A DNA stretch of 64,000 nt from Neostapfia colusana (taxonomy: Eukaryota; Streptophyta; Magnoliopsida; Poales; Poaceae): assembly GCA_030760725.1 (NCBI GenBank), contig JASWHV010000016.1, forward strand, positions 18,529,084 to 18,593,083. Direction: 5' to 3'. The notes below the pieces were generated by a model. It was not told the DNA's origin, made no database searches, and saw only the letters and a program-made list of their open reading frames with translations. Within the stretch, counting starts at the first letter, position 1. Each line of letters begins with the position of its first letter. Made by a program: the position numbers and the translations under genes. Shown piece after piece: positions 45,814 through 58,900 of the stretch.

Positions 45814-48800
45814 TGTGGCGGACCAGAATCCGCTCATCCAGGATCGCAGAGGGTGGTGCCGCACGATGCAACACCCCACAGCACACATCATAAGGACATA
45901 TTATATTACATGGGAAAACCAACTGGAACTGTACAAACTAGTACAATAGTCAGTTACAAACTAGTGTCTTTATTACACAGCGGAAGTTTCTTTTATACAA
46001 CTCATGCCCGCCTATCTAGCAAATGTCGGTTTCCCAGCCCTAGGGCAACCCACACTAGCTGCACTCCTCAGCTCAGCGCGGTGGGTACGGCTCCCACTCA
46101 GCCGTGGTCCCCGACGGAGGGTAACCCTCGCCGGTGGACTCGTAACCGGAGTCCGTGGGTGGCTCCTCACCTGAAAAACACTTAAGCAGCAACCGTGAGC
46201 ACGATGGCTCAACAAGACTTAACCGACTCGCCTAGACATGAAACTCTACATGTAGGGTACAATGAACACGGATGGTAAAATTTTCGCAAATGGACACGCC
46301 TATAGGTGATCCTTAGTTCATCTTTTAGCCACAAGTTCAGTTCATGAATGTGAAATTTAGTAAGTAATCTTTGGTGGCACACATGTAGCAATACAATTAT
46401 ATCATACAGCAGAATTGAATCATAATATTGCAGAAATTATCTACGTTATGATGCAGTGAACAAGCGGTACTCGTCACCGCGAGGGACGGTGAATCGACTT
46501 GATATACACCTGCAGGGATACCCAAAGAGCACGTCACGTACGCCCACCCGTAGAGCTGCACAGCACGCTCACTCGATTTCATACGGGACAACCTTTCACC
46601 CAACAGCCGAAATGTCCAACCGGTCGGCACCGAAACGAGCAGGAGGTTCCCTACACGGAGCATCTCTCTATGCCCGTTAGCGGATTTCCACCTTACTGCC
46701 CTCAGCCTACACCTATAAATCGGTGCGTTATGCCTCGACGCCCGGAGGTTTAGGTTACATCGGTTTATCGGGGCCCATATATCCGATATGCCTTCGGTAC
46801 GTTCAATACTTGTTCAGCAGGGCCGCACACGGATCGGTCCTCAATTGACACGGACAGGGCTGCGCACACAAGACTTCCTCTTGCTGCGCCCTAGCCCCTG
46901 CCTAGTCTCATTTTCATTACTAAAGTGATCTCACATTACTCGAACCAATCCCGTGTGTCCCAAGCCTAACTCACGAGTAGATTCCAACTACTCGACTTGT
47001 ACCGCAGTCCTCTGAATCATTAAGCATAGCCTGTCTACTCGAGGTCTTAGACACTACCCTCACTCTTAGGGAAAAATTCTGGTCATGCAAGTGGGGTTCC
47101 ATTCATCCTATACCTAATGCACACTCATACTTCATACTAAGTGTTCATAAAGCAAAACTTGAAAAATAGTTTAATGCAAACCGGGGCTTGCCTTGTTGCT
47201 GCTGGTCAGTGGTTAGGTCTTCTTCCGGAAGGAGGAAGTCGAGCACTTCCGGAGTCTCCTCGCCTTCAGTGACTGCACGTTAATGAATATGCACATAAGT
47301 TTAATTGTGAAGATTCTGCTACAAGTTCTAATAACAAGTTTTTAGAAACTGGAACCCTGTTTAAGAATTTAAAATGAAACTAGGGCTAGTGGTTTGGGTT
47401 TGGACCTAAGCACATGATCAAGTGCTAAGTGGTTTTCCCCCTCTTCTATATTGATCACCCCAAGTGGTTAAACAGAACAGGGGTGATCCAGAGCTCCAAT
47501 GGAGCTGAGAATTTTCATGTGAGTTCCTTGTCACAAGAATACCCTCTGGACCAAAAATTAGCACTTTGCATTAAGTGGGTTGTTCAGCATAATTTACTAA
47601 GCAATTAAGCAAAGAAGAATTAATTCCGGGATAACACCCATGTTCATGCCAAACTTAGTGAACTACAATTTCAATTATAGCTCATAGAGTTTGCATGAAT
47701 TTTCCTAGCATTTTTGGAACTAAGATTTGCCCAGAACTGAATTTCCAAATTTCGGAAATTCTCTGAAAATGTTTCTGTATTTAAGCGAATACAGCATCTT
47801 CAAATCTGAATTGCCCTGATCAGATCAACTCCAAATGATCTGAAACTTTTACAGGAGTTCACTAACATTTTAGAGAATGTTCTGGCAAAATTGGAGGGTT
47901 TTTGGATTAACCAAACTCCCTCTAAAATTCTTTTTCTGAAAGGATTTAAAGAATTTTACAGAATTAAATAATGAGTTTCATACAAATTGGGTTGCATATT
48001 TGGATAGATCTATTCATGATGAATCCAACCCAATTTGAATCATTAAATTTGGAGCTTCCTAGCAAAAGTTATGAGGTTCTAAAGTTTGGGGAAATTCTGG
48101 AATTTGAATTATCCGGGAAAAGTTCAAATCCCTGACAGTGGGTCCGGCCCACACGTTTAACCCCCTCGGCTACATCACACGGGACCACAGGACTGTTCCT
48201 CTCACTGTCACAGACGATCTGGTTCAACAGAAAATCCCACCACTATTGACTGAGTCACTGACGAGCGGGCCCGGCCAACTCGTCTTCTTCCTCGCGCTAC
48301 CGGCCCGCGTGCAGCCGGGCTCGCCGGAGCCACGATAATTTTTGCCGTCCGGCCAGCTCCCATGCTCTCCCTCGCCGGCAGGGCCTAGTTCCACATGCTG
48401 AACACGCTGGAAACCTCTCCCCCGACCGGCGGTGGCTCTAACCTGGCCGGCGACGGTGCAGCGGCTCGGTACGAGTTCGGCGATGTCGCCCGGCCAACTT
48501 AGCCTGCCAAAACCTCGGTGGAGGGACCCTACAGCACCAGTGGGCGCTAAGTAAGATCGTCCTGGTGCTGGAGCAGCCCGGAGATGGCTCTAACCTAGCT
48601 CTCATCGTGAGCCCAAACCTCCCCGCCATAGCTGCGGTTGGAAAAACGGAAATTACGCCGGCCACAGCCATGATCAATCTAGAGATGAGAAGTAAACTTT
48701 TGAGGCGTCAAGGCTAGCTCCTGTGAGTGCAGTTTGATGGACTCTAAGCAAATAGAAGTCAGGAATTTGCAGATTTTGTACCCGAGGGTGGTTCGGCACC

Positions 48801-49846
48801 GGACGAGAGTAAATTGCGAAATACGCCGGCGACGATCAGTCACTTGGTCCAAGCTTTGGGGTCGAGCAGCTGGAGTCTTGGCGCGTCCAAAACCGCTCTT
48901 GCTCGGACATGACAAGTTCTCTGTCGATCTGTCCACGAGGGCACCTCCGCTCGGTTCTTTCCGGCCGCCGCGAAGAACACGGTTTCTCGGGTTGTGGTGG
49001 CTCAGCTCGACTGGAAATGGTGCATGCGGATCGTGAGAAGTCCCTTGGTGCTGTTTGGGTGAGTCGCCGAGTCTTGCCCGCGAGATGAAATCGCTCCCGA
49101 GTGGTTGAACACGGCGGCTGCTCCTCGGTATTCTAGCGTGTGAGAGGGCGGGGGCTGGGGGTCTTCTCGGTGCTGTGGCGAGATGGGGCACGGCTGAGAG
49201 TTAATACTCCACACGAGGACCTCGCCAGCCCGAGAGGGAGGAGCAGGAACTGTCGTCCGGTGCTTCTCGGTGGCTCACGGTGGAAGCCAAGGTTTGCTTC
49301 GTGTGGAGGAGAGAAAATAGAGACCAACCACTGTGATATTTCTCCATTTAACCACCTCTATGACATGTGGGCCCCACTGGTCAGTACCCCCTCATCTCTC
49401 AAAAGATCCCCAAAACTTGGCAAGTGATCAATTCAAATGTTTGGAGTCTCAAACTGAGATACATTTGTATAGTTGGACAAATTTCCCCCAAATTCAAATG
49501 TGTATGTGAATTCTTTGCACATTTGAATCCTTTTTAGAAAAATGGGTAGCAAACCCTTTCTAAAATTACTGGAACTTTGCCTACCCACTAATTTGGACCT
49601 AAGGAATCCAAATATGCAATTTTATTCTTGTGTTAGCTGCTGCAGCCAAGAGTTTGAACACAACAGTTTTGAATCACCATTATGTCCTCCCCTCATGTGT
49701 TATTATATGTGTAGAAAGTTTGCATCAGTCCCCTTTTGATGTAGGTTACTTGCTCTTCACAATTCTTCACAAGATATTCGCAACAAAAACTGCGGTGTTG
49801 TGAGGTGATAAAAGTTTTTGCAAGTTCCTTTTCTTGGGTTTTTACA
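45814..49846 (-). repeat. 5' LTR of element E (4033 bp)
   Basis: On the minus strand it starts TGTAAAAACCC at 49846 and ends GGTCCGCCACA at 45814. GC-rich island at about 48130-49330, AT-rich stretches on both sides, conserved module at 46440-47280. Open frames in the island (for instance around 48680-49190) have no recognisable homology and are not called. Confidence 0.92.
46975..46993. repeat. Conserved LTR hairpin (E 5' LTR copy)
   Basis: GAGTAGATTCCAACTACTC; the second E copy is at 29395-29413. Confidence 0.75.
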
Positions 49847-49851
49847 CTTGT
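49847..49851. repeat. Right target-site duplication of element E
   Basis: CTTGT, one base different from CTTGC at 28219-28223. Confidence 0.85.
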
Positions 49852-51175
49852 CAAAGTTTTGTATTCACCCCGGCAGCAACAAAATGTATCAAGAACTCAA
49901 AAGCAAGTTTTGGTGGACACGGATGAAGCGGGAGATCGCAAAGTACGTGTCCGAGTGTGATACATGTCGAAGGGTAAAGGCAGATCATATGCGGAAACCG
50001 GGACTGCTACAACCACTGGGCGTTTCTGCCTGGAAGTGAGAAGACGTGAGCATGGACTTCATCGTCGGTTTACCCACCACTTTCCAGAAGCATGATTCTG
50101 TGTGGGTGATCATCGACCGGCTCACCAAAGTTGCCCATTTCACCCCAGTCAATACCAACTACAACGCCAAGAAGTACGGTGAATTGTACATCTCACGGAT
50201 CCTATGCTTGTATGGCGTACCCCGTACCATCATATCAGATCGGGGCACTTTATTTGTGTCCCGTTTTTGGGAGCAGCTACATGCTGCATTGGGGACGAGG
50301 CTGATCCGTAGTTCAGCGTACCACCCGCGGACGGATGGACAAACCGAGCGGGTAAATAAGATTTTAGAAGATATGCTACGAGCGTGCGCTATCAACCACG
50401 GTAAGAATTGGGATGATCACTTACCGTTGGCCGAGTTCTCGTACAACAATGGGTACCAAGCCAGCATCAAGATGGCGCCTTACGAGGCGCTATACGGGAG
50501 AAAATGCCGCACACCACTGAGTTGGTGTGAGTCTGGCGAAAGGGTCACCTTCGGGATTGATCTTGTCAACAACGCGGAGGAAAAGGTTCGACTAATTCAA
50601 GCGAACCTAAAAGCCGCCCAATCCCGACAGAAACAATATGCAGACCGGAGAAGATGTCCATTACAGTTCGAAGTCAGGTATCACGTATATCTACGTGTGT
50701 CTCTAATGAAGGGCGTGAACAGATTCGGGGTGAGGGGAAATTGGCACCCCGATTCATCGGTCCATTTCAGATTACAGAGAGATGTGGATCAGTAACATAC
50801 CGGCTGAAATTACCAGAAGCACTTTCCGGTGTGCACGACGTCTTTCACATTTCCCAGCTGAGAATGTGTCTCAAGCTATCAACTACCATTCAGCTGGATG
50901 ATATAGAAGAATTGAAACCGGATCTCACGTATCGGGAGGAACTAGTTCAGATCATTGATGAAAAGGCCCGAACCACACGCAACCGTACGCTGTGGTTCTA
51001 CAAAGTTCTATGGAGTAATCACTCCATGGACGAAGCGACATGGGAGAGCGAAGGATTTCTTCACGCTAACTACCTCGACTTTTTTCACGTCGCGTATAAG
51101 GTAATTTTGGCACCGTCCTCTCTCTCATTTTTACCTTATAATCTCGGGACGAGATTCTTTAAAGGGGGGGAGGAA
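49852..51175 (+). pseudogene. pol of element C, part 3: integrase with chromodomain-like tail
   Basis: It resumes the zinc-binding region after E: KFCIHPGSNKMYQELKSK, SECDTCRRVKADHM. A TGA at 50037-50039 replaces Trp or another codon between AWK and EDVSMDF. The core then runs cleanly with all three acidic positions: SMDFIVGLP, TIISDRGTLFVSRFW and QTERVNKILEDML, plus YNNGYQASIKMAPYEALYGRK. One base is missing near 50735, then KLAPRFIGPFQITERCG, VFHISQLRMCLK and VLWSNHSMDEATWESEGF (chromodomain-like) follow. The natural stop is lost, so the frame runs through the polypurine tract into the LTR to 51250. Best preserved integrase core in the window. Confidence 0.9.
51161..51175 (+). promoter_or_regulatory. 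Polypurine tract of C
   Basis: AAAGGGGGGGAGGAA directly before the 3' LTR. Confidence 0.9.
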
Positions 51176-54100
51176 TGTAAGGGCCTATGTTTTTGGGCAC
51201 ATATTCAAAGTGTTCATCACCACATACACACTTCATTTGAAGTAACATGATGAATACATTTGAAGAGCAAGTAAACACCATCAACATGCTCATTAGAGAA
51301 TAAACTCACAAAATGCAAAAGTGGTATTTCCCACATGCATCATATAGGGGCTGGACATATGAAAAAGTCCTACACCTTGCTAGGAATGTCCATGCCAAAA
51401 TTTACCCAGATTCAAGACCTTTTTGAAGTCCTTTGGGTATAGCTAGAAAGAGGGTGGTTTGAACTAAAATTTAAATTCAAACTATTTCCACCCCATGAAT
51501 TTAAAAGTAGGAGGCATATTCTTACTCAGCACATTTTTAGGAGCTCACACACCAATTTTCACTCCATTTGGAGTTGATCTTGACATGAGCTAAGTTTAGC
51601 AAATTCAAACTTTATTTGAATTTCAAACTGCATATGTGCTGAAAATAGATATAAAAAAACCCCTGAATTCTACCCAATTCAAATGGCCAAAGGGTAGATA
51701 ATTCAAATGACCCAGGTTAATTGGGTCTCTACTGTTTAGAGCAGTGGGGAAAATTCAATTTCAGAGGTTAAAACCCGGGTGGAACCCACATGTCAGCCTC
51801 TATAGCAAATTCAACCGACTGAAGACTCAACACTCGGTTTCTCGGGCTTCATCCGAGGGCGCCACCGAGCTGGTCGCCGGGACAGCACCTGATCGGGCTG
51901 GCTGCATCGACCGATGTCGCCTCTCCCTCTTATCCCCGCAGCAGACCCGATCGAAGGCAGAACCGCTCAGCCCTTGCTCCCTCGTGCAAGAAACTGATCA
52001 GAGCAGCCGCTGCTCCTCCGATCATCGGCCATCCACCAATCTCGCATACCAGCCTCGGCTGAGCAGCAAAACGGCACCACAGAACTCTCCACTACTCCCT
52101 CAAACCATCATCAAGTGAGCTCGTGCTCCATACCCCGAGAATCACACCGATCCGCAGCAGTCGCCACCAAGCCAAGAAGAGGTGCTCGTGGGCAGCCTCA
52201 TCCCGGGCTTGACACGATCAAGCCAAGCTGTTTTCGGACGCGCAAGAACCTCCTGCAGCTCATCTCCGAAGTTGAGCCAAGAGGTTGAGCGTCAACGGCG
52301 AATTTTGCAGTTTGCTTCCAGCCGGTGCAAAGCCACCTTCGAGTAAGAAACGTTGAAATTGATGTTGGATTCTCATTTAAACCCCACCAAACTTCACACA
52401 TAGGAGCTAGATTTAGTGGCGCACAAGTTGGTTTCACAACACCTAGTGTGAGGATCCTTGTACATGGCGTAATTCCAAGCTTGCCACGGGCGGCTTCTTC
52501 GTGCAGCATCGGGCGCACGGTGAGACCCACCTTGGAGCTCTCCCCGGGCCTGTTCATCACCATGTCGAGCTTCCCGAGCCACCTCTGATGCTGTAGAGCC
52601 ACTTCACCAGGCGTTTGGCAGGCTAGTACCTCGGAGCGACATCACCGGACTCTTCCCGAGCCGCTGCTCCGTCACGAGCTCGGTTAGAGCCAACGTCGAT
52701 GTGGGGATACCCTCCCAACAAGTTCAGCGCACCAAATTAGGGGCTGGCAGCCAGTTAGAGCTCGGGAGCTGACCGGACGATCGAGTTTGGCAGTGCTCTG
52801 GCGACCTCAGCGGCGCTACCGCGCGGGAGGCGCGAGGTTGAAGACGACTGAGCCGGGCCTGCTGTCAGTGGAAGGAAACCGGGCGGTTTGATCTTCTGCG
52901 GGCACGGTTCGACTGTGGCAGAATGGGAATTAAACCTGTAGCCCGTGTGCCGTCGCTTCAGCACCCGACACGTGTATTCGTGGACCCACCGGCAGATTTA
53001 AACATTTCCCCGATTTTCAGATTTAGTTCAAACTTCAAACCCACATAACTTTGGCTAGGAAACTCCAAATCGAGTGAACCAAATTTTGTTGGATTCATCT
53101 CTCTGAGTACTTTCCAACAAATCAAGTTTCACTTCATGAAAATCCTTATTTCTCCAGAATTAATTCTTCAAATTTGAAACTGGTTAGAATTTTAACTGGA
53201 GAACCTTTGGAGGAAAATTCTGAAATTTTGCTGGGATGTTCACCAAAATATCCCTGAGCTACCATAAAAATGTCGGATCCATTTGAGCTCATTTGATCCA
53301 CCTAATGGTGTGATTAATGAAACTGTTCCAGAGAAAATAGAAAATGTCCAGAAACATTTTCAGAATTTCTCTGAAATTGTGTAGCTCATATCTTCAGCTA
53401 GGAACCTTCAAATTAAGTGAGACCACCTCTATTAGAACCCTCGGAATATCTAGTTTTCAGAAAGTCATGGCTTGCTCCATGAAAATCTCTAGAACCCCCT
53501 AGGAGCTCCAATTAAGGCCAAGCACATAATTATTTGTGGAGGGATCAACTGAGCTTTGCTGCAGATGAAACTTGGCCAAGTCTCTGTTTATGTTGTATAC
53601 AAACCACAGTAAAAGTTTCAGAGTCATTGGGTCTGTCTAGTAAGACTTACAGTCTTCACAAGTTTAAATTCAATTCAAATGCATTTAAATTGATACATGT
53701 ACATGTTCTCTCATGTAGTCGCTAAGGTTGAGGAGGAATCCAAAGTCTTAGACTTCGTCACTCGGGAAGAGCAGCTAGCCTACGACCAAGAGCGGCAAGG
53801 CAAGCCCCGGTTTGCATTAACCTTTTTACAAATTTTTATTGTTTTGAGAACTTACTTTGAGTACCACTTACTTCTTGCATTAGAGTCTTGTTTGAAACCC
53901 AAATGCATAGCCAAGAAAACCATGGGTTGGAATTAGGATTGAAAACCCCGTTTAGCTACTGCAATGCTAAGATAGTGTAGGATTCGGTACAAGTCGAGTA
54001 GTTGGAACTACTCGCGAGGATAGGCTAGAGGCACTCGACTCGGGTAGAGATAGCAAATGAAACACATGGCAAGAAAAATGAGACCGAGCGGAGAGTAAGG

Positions 54101-55209
54101 GCAGAAGGACGTTGGGGCCTGGGTGCTATAGCTCCGCTTGTGTCGATTGAGGACCGAGCCGTGTGCGGGCCTGTTGAACAAGCTAGAACAGTACCGAAGA
54201 CCTACCGGCTATATGGGAACCGGGAAACCCATGTAACTTGGATAGCTGGGTGTCGAGGCATAGCTGGTCGTTTAGAGGGTAGGTTGAGAGCTCGAGGTGT
54301 AAATCGGCTGGCGGCACTGTGGATGCGCGCGCAGAGACCTCTTGCTCGGGACGATTGGACCGGTTCAACATTTGGCTGACGGGTGAAAGGTGGTTGCGTA
54401 CGACGTCCGTGATGATTGCTGTAGGCAACATCGAGTACGGGCGTACGTGACGGGTTATTCGGGTAACCCTGCAGGTGTAAATTGATTATAATCGTCGTCC
54501 CTTGTGGTCAGTGAGTACCACTTGTTCACTATACCGTGACGTAGAAAGAACAGGCTAGTTACATGTTAAAATGTGTTTGATTGAAAGATGGACTTGATTG
54601 TTAATGTTTGCTATAGTTTAGAGCTAATTAAAGTTCCTTTCAACTTTGGGCAAAGTACATGAGATAAATGCGTTTCTTGTTTGATTGCGGCTTTCTCATG
54701 TGCCTTAGTGTAAGGTTCTCCACAACCTGCTGCTAAAACATTGAGAGTAAGGTTCAAATAATTAGGCGAATCCTTTGCAAATTATTTACCTCATGTACCC
54801 TACAACCATCATGTAGAAGTTTCATGTATAAGAGAGGCGGGTCAGTCTTGCTGAGCCATCGTGCTCACTGCTTGTGTTTGAAGCTTTTGCAGGGGTTTAT
54901 GAGGAAGGGACTCCCGAGGAGGAGACGGAACCCCAGGAGGGGAACCCCGTCGAGTGGGAGTCGTGCACGCTGCTGTGTTAGTGTGTGTTAGTGCTAGCGG
55001 GGACACGTTCACGGGCTGAATATGAACTCGATGCGTACTCTACGCCCGTGAGTGTATACTGAACTATTTTGTTGTAAAAATGTTCATAAACGGGTTTATG
55101 TAATAAAACTTTGCTTCCGCTTTGTATCTTTGATGTGCGTTATCCGGTGCTGTGCAACGCAGCACCCCTCAGCGTGATCCTGGCTCGACAAGGCCGTGGG
55201 GCCCTCGCA
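51176..55209 (+). repeat. 3' LTR of element C (4034 bp)
   Basis: Same ends as the 5' LTR and collinear with it. It contains a short extra stretch near 55015-55065 relative to the 5' LTR that is also present in D, so the 5' LTR probably lost it. AATAAA at 55102-55107. Followed by TACTG. Confidence 0.93.
53996..54013. repeat. Conserved LTR hairpin (C 3' LTR copy, best arms)
   Basis: GAGTAGTTGGAACTACTC: perfect 8-base arms around GG, followed by GCGAGG. The D LTR is deleted from this point. Confidence 0.8.
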
Positions 55210-55214
55210 TACTG
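55210..55214. repeat. Right target-site duplication of element C
   Basis: TACTG, identical to 15670-15674. Confidence 0.95.
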
Positions 55215-55987
55215 GCCGAGCAAACTTGCAAGCACCTTCCTCACATCCTAGCGCTCCTTCCCGACCAAGAATCGAGCTAAATGATCCAGAAACGACCGTG
55301 TTCTTGTTGTTTTTCAAGCCATGGAAAAACATCTCGGGTCACCGTGGAGATCGATGTTGCCAGCCTTTTCACGGGGTTTGGCGTCCCTTTTCAGCATCCT
55401 CAAGCTCCCACGTGCTCTCCGTTCAATTCCCGACCGTTTTGATGCGGTGTAGATGGTTTCCGACCATGCTGGAACCCTAGCGGCCACTGCCGCCGCCGCG
55501 CACCATTTTCCGGCGATCCCCGGCCGCCAGCGACCCTCCCAACCTGTTCTGCTGGCCGAGTTAGGGTGGGGCTGCGATTTTGAGGTCGGGAGATGGCCGG
55601 GAAGGCCGTTCCGGCAACGCTCGCCGGAGGCCGCCGCCGCTGCCTCTGTTTGGCGCGAGGATAAAGATGACCTGTCGGGTGGGACCCACTAGCAGGCGTT
55701 TAAACATTTTAGGAATTTCAGTTTTCAGTTTAAACTTTGGAGAGCCACAACTTTGTGTAGGGTGTACAAAAATTGTCAAATAAATTTTGTTGGATTCCTC
55801 TCAAAGAGTAGTAACCAGGGATTCAGCCCAATAATTAGGAAAATCCTTGGATTTGGCTCATTAATTCATATAGGAAAATCTTGTAGGAATTTTTCCAGGA
55901 GCTAGGTGTATTGGAAAATTCCCAAATTTGGGCAGGAGATTCTTCCAAAAATAACTGAACGCCAGTAAAAATTTCAGAGGCATTGGA
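55215..55987 (+). mobile_element. Long LTR of element B, right part
   Basis: Continues LTR B after element C: the rest of a GC-rich island (to about 55690), then AT-rich DNA with the block GTTTAAACATTTTAGGAATTT that marks the island/AT border in the other long LTRs. It is cut at 55987 by element D. The remaining half of this LTR would lie beyond the right edge of the window. Confidence 0.7.
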
Positions 55988-58900
55988 TGTAAGGGCCCCA
56001 GTTTTTGACACATGTTTAAAGTATTCATCACCACACAACACACCTCATTTTAAGAAAGTTGATGAACACATTTGAAGAGCAAGTAATCATTATCAACATG
56101 CTCATTAGAGAATAAACTCACAAAATGCAAAAGTGGTATTTCCCACATGCATCATCTAGGGGCTGGGCATATTAAAACTCCTACACCTTGCTAGAGATGT
56201 CCATGACAAGTTTCACCCAAGTTCAAAACCTTTATGAGGTATTTTTGGGTATAGCATGAAAGAGGGTAGTTTGAACCCAAATTCAAATTCAAACTGCTTT
56301 TATCCCATGACTTCAAAAGTGGGAGGCATATTCTTACTCAGCACATTTTTGTGAGCTCACACACCAATTTTCACTCCATTTGGAGTTGATCTTGACATGA
56401 GCTAAGTGGAGCAAATTCAAACTTTATTTGAATTTCAAACTGAACATGTGCTGAAATTTAGTCAAACCAAACACAATTTGAATTCTAACCAATTCAAATG
56501 GCTCAGGGGTGAATAATTCAAATCACCATGGGCATTTTAGAGCTTACTGTTTACAACAGTGATTTGGAGTTAAGTTCAGAGGTTAAAAATGAAAGTGGGA
56601 CCCACATGTCAGCCACTGAAGTGATTCAACTGACTGAGACTTTCTCACTCGGGTCTTCGGGCTTCAGCAGCGATCGCCACCGAGGGAGGCCGCCGCGCCA
56701 CCAGCAGCTTGGCCACGCGCGAGCCAGGGTCGGTTCCGGGGCCTTCTTAAGGTGCACCACGCCGTGGCCGAAGCCCCCTCGCCATTTTCTCCTCGCAAGA
56801 ACACAGAACCGGGAATTCTTCCTCCGCCGCTCAGAACCGATCGGAGAGCCCCTATCACAGCCTCCCCGTCCCCTCCAAAGCTACAGCAAGGTACTAGGAA
56901 CCTTCCTCCTTCTCCCCCGTCACTAGAACTCAGCTGAAACCGGTTGATCTCGGCTATACCGAGAGCTCCATTCAGTAACCTAAAGCCACCGCCCTTCGGG
57001 CTCCTGTGGACAGCACAACCGGGAGGTTGTCACACCCGAGACAAGGTGTCCCTGGACGCGCTGGTGAGCGGTGCTGCTCACCCCCGAGCCACAGCCTGAG
57101 TGCTTGCTCACCGGCGGCGAATTTCCAGTTTTCCCCTTTCTCGGTATAGACCGACCTTTAGGGACGGTTCTGTCGAATTCATACTCTAGGAGGGATTAGA
57201 GGGCCTCAATCCGCTCCCACACAAACTAAACCCGGTAGCGTACAAGTTTCCTTCACATCCTTTGGCCTGAGAACCCCTGTACCCGGCGTACTTCGAAGTT
57301 TGCCGACGGCGGAGCATGCGGGAAGCATCGGGCGCACGGTGAGGGCCTAATTCGGGCCTCCCCCGAGCTGCTTCAAGCTCATGTCGACCTTTCCTAAGGT
57401 CCAATGATGCTCCCCGACCGGTTGCTCGAGTGATTGAGATGCTAGGGAGGTCGGCCGACACGGCCGAAGTCTTTCCGAAGCCGCCGCTCGTCGCCGACCA
57501 TGTGCCGTCCGTTTTCATGACGAGCTGAGCCCAGAATCATGTTCTCCGAGTGGACTTAGGCAGGGGCGGACAGAATCATGAAGTTTGGAGCACCACAGAG
57601 GCTGCCGGCGAGCACTCCGGCGAGGCGTCGCGGCGGCCGAACGCGGGAGTCGGGAGGTAGACGAAGGGGGTGGACCCCGGCTGTCAGCGGCAGATATTTT
57701 AAAACCGGGATCTGCTGCGGCTTGGATCTGGTGTTCTGGCGCGCAAAAACCCCGTAGACCTCGGTGTGCTGTCGCCCCAGCGCCCGGCACGTGTACCTTG
57801 GACCCACCAGCCGATTTGAACTTTTCCCCGATTTTTAGAATTCATTCAAACTTCAAATCCTCATAACTTTGGCTAGGTACATCCAAATCGAGTGAACCAA
57901 ATTTTGTTTGATTCAGAACTCTGAGTACTTTCAAGTAAATCAAGTTTCACTTCATGAAAATCCTTATTTCTCCTGAATTAATTCCTCAAAGTTTAAACTG
58001 TTTGGAATTTTAACTGGAGAATCCTTTGGAGGAAAATTCTGAAATTTGCTGGGATGTTCACCAAAATATCCCTGAACTTCCATAAAAATTTCAGATCCAT
58101 TTGAGCTCATTTATCCACCTAATGGTGTGATTAGTGAAACTGTTCCAGAGAAATAGAAAATGTTCAGAAACATTTTCAGAATTTTCTATGAAATTGTATA
58201 GCTCATATATTTAGCTAGGAACCTTCAAATTAAGTGAGACCAACTACATTAGAACCCTCTAAAAATCTAGTTTTCAGAAAGTCATGGCTTGCCCCAGGAA
58301 AATCCCTAGAACACCCTAAGAGTTCCAATTAAGGTCAAGGACATAATTAATTGTGGAGAGCTCAAATGAGCTTTGCTGCAACTAAAACTTGGCCAAGTCT
58401 CTGTTTAGGTTGTATACAAACCACAGTAAAAATTTCAGAGTCATTGTGTCTGTCTAGTAAGACTTACAACTTTGACAAGTTTAAATTCAATTCAAATGCA
58501 TTTAAATTAATACATATATTTGTTATATCATGTAGTCGCTAAGGTCGAGGAGCAACCCGAAGTCCTAAACTTCGTTACTCCGGAGGAACAGCTAGCCTAC
58601 GACAAAGAGCAGCAAGGCAAGCTCCGGTTTGCATTAACCTTTTTATAATTTTTTATTGTTTTGAGCACTTACTTGAATACCATTATTCCTTGCATTAGAG
58701 TCTTGTTTGGAAACCCAAGTGCATAGCCAAGAAAACCATGGGTTGGTTTTAGGATTGCAAACCCTGTTATCTACTGCAAAGCTAAGTTAGGGTAGGATTC
58801 GGTACAAGTCGAGTAGGTTGAGAGCTCGAGGTGTAAATCGGCTGGCGGCACTGAGATGCGCATGCAGAGACCTCTTGCTCGGGACAATTGGACCGGTTCA

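Larger units (their letters stand above)
28224..49846 (-). mobile_element. Element E: minus-strand Ty3/gypsy element, interrupted by F and deleted
   Basis: On the minus strand: 5' LTR (49846-45814), primer-binding site, leader, gag, protease, and RT up to 41486, where element F is inserted. The rest of RT, RNase H, integrase, polypurine tract and the start of the 3' LTR are missing. The end of the 3' LTR is at 29836-28224. LTR ends TGTAAAAACCC...CCGCCACA and near-identical 5-bp flanks place it as one insertion into the integrase gene of C. Gag and RT are close relatives of F; there is no ORF0. Confidence 0.9.
15675..55209 (+). mobile_element. Element C: complete Ty3/gypsy retrotransposon with nested insertions
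   Basis: Both LTRs begin TGTAAGGGCCTA and end GCCCTCGCA, and 5-bp TACTG flanks match on both sides. Without its guests (S at 24173-27506 and E/F at 28224-49846, plus one target copy each) C would be about 14.6 kb. Order: LTR, primer-binding site, leader, ORF0, gag, (protease deleted), RT, RNase H, integrase, polypurine tract, LTR. Protein style is chromovirus, Del/Tekay-like, with a chromodomain-like tail. It was inserted into LTR B and cannot be autonomous. Confidence 0.93.

Noticed and set aside
48679..49191. 170-codon minus-strand frame in the E LTR island
   Set aside because: It lies in the LTR, is Pro/Arg/Ser-rich without any recognisable domain, and is not conserved in F.
15670..55214. 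Reading 15675-19669 and 51176-55209 as two separate solo LTRs
   Set aside because: Same ends, matching TACTG flanks, primer-binding site, polypurine tract and collinear pol pieces show a single element.
55215..55692. Possible host gene exon (GC-rich frames at 55196-55692)
   Set aside because: The stretch continues LTR B after element C, and the frames carry no domain.
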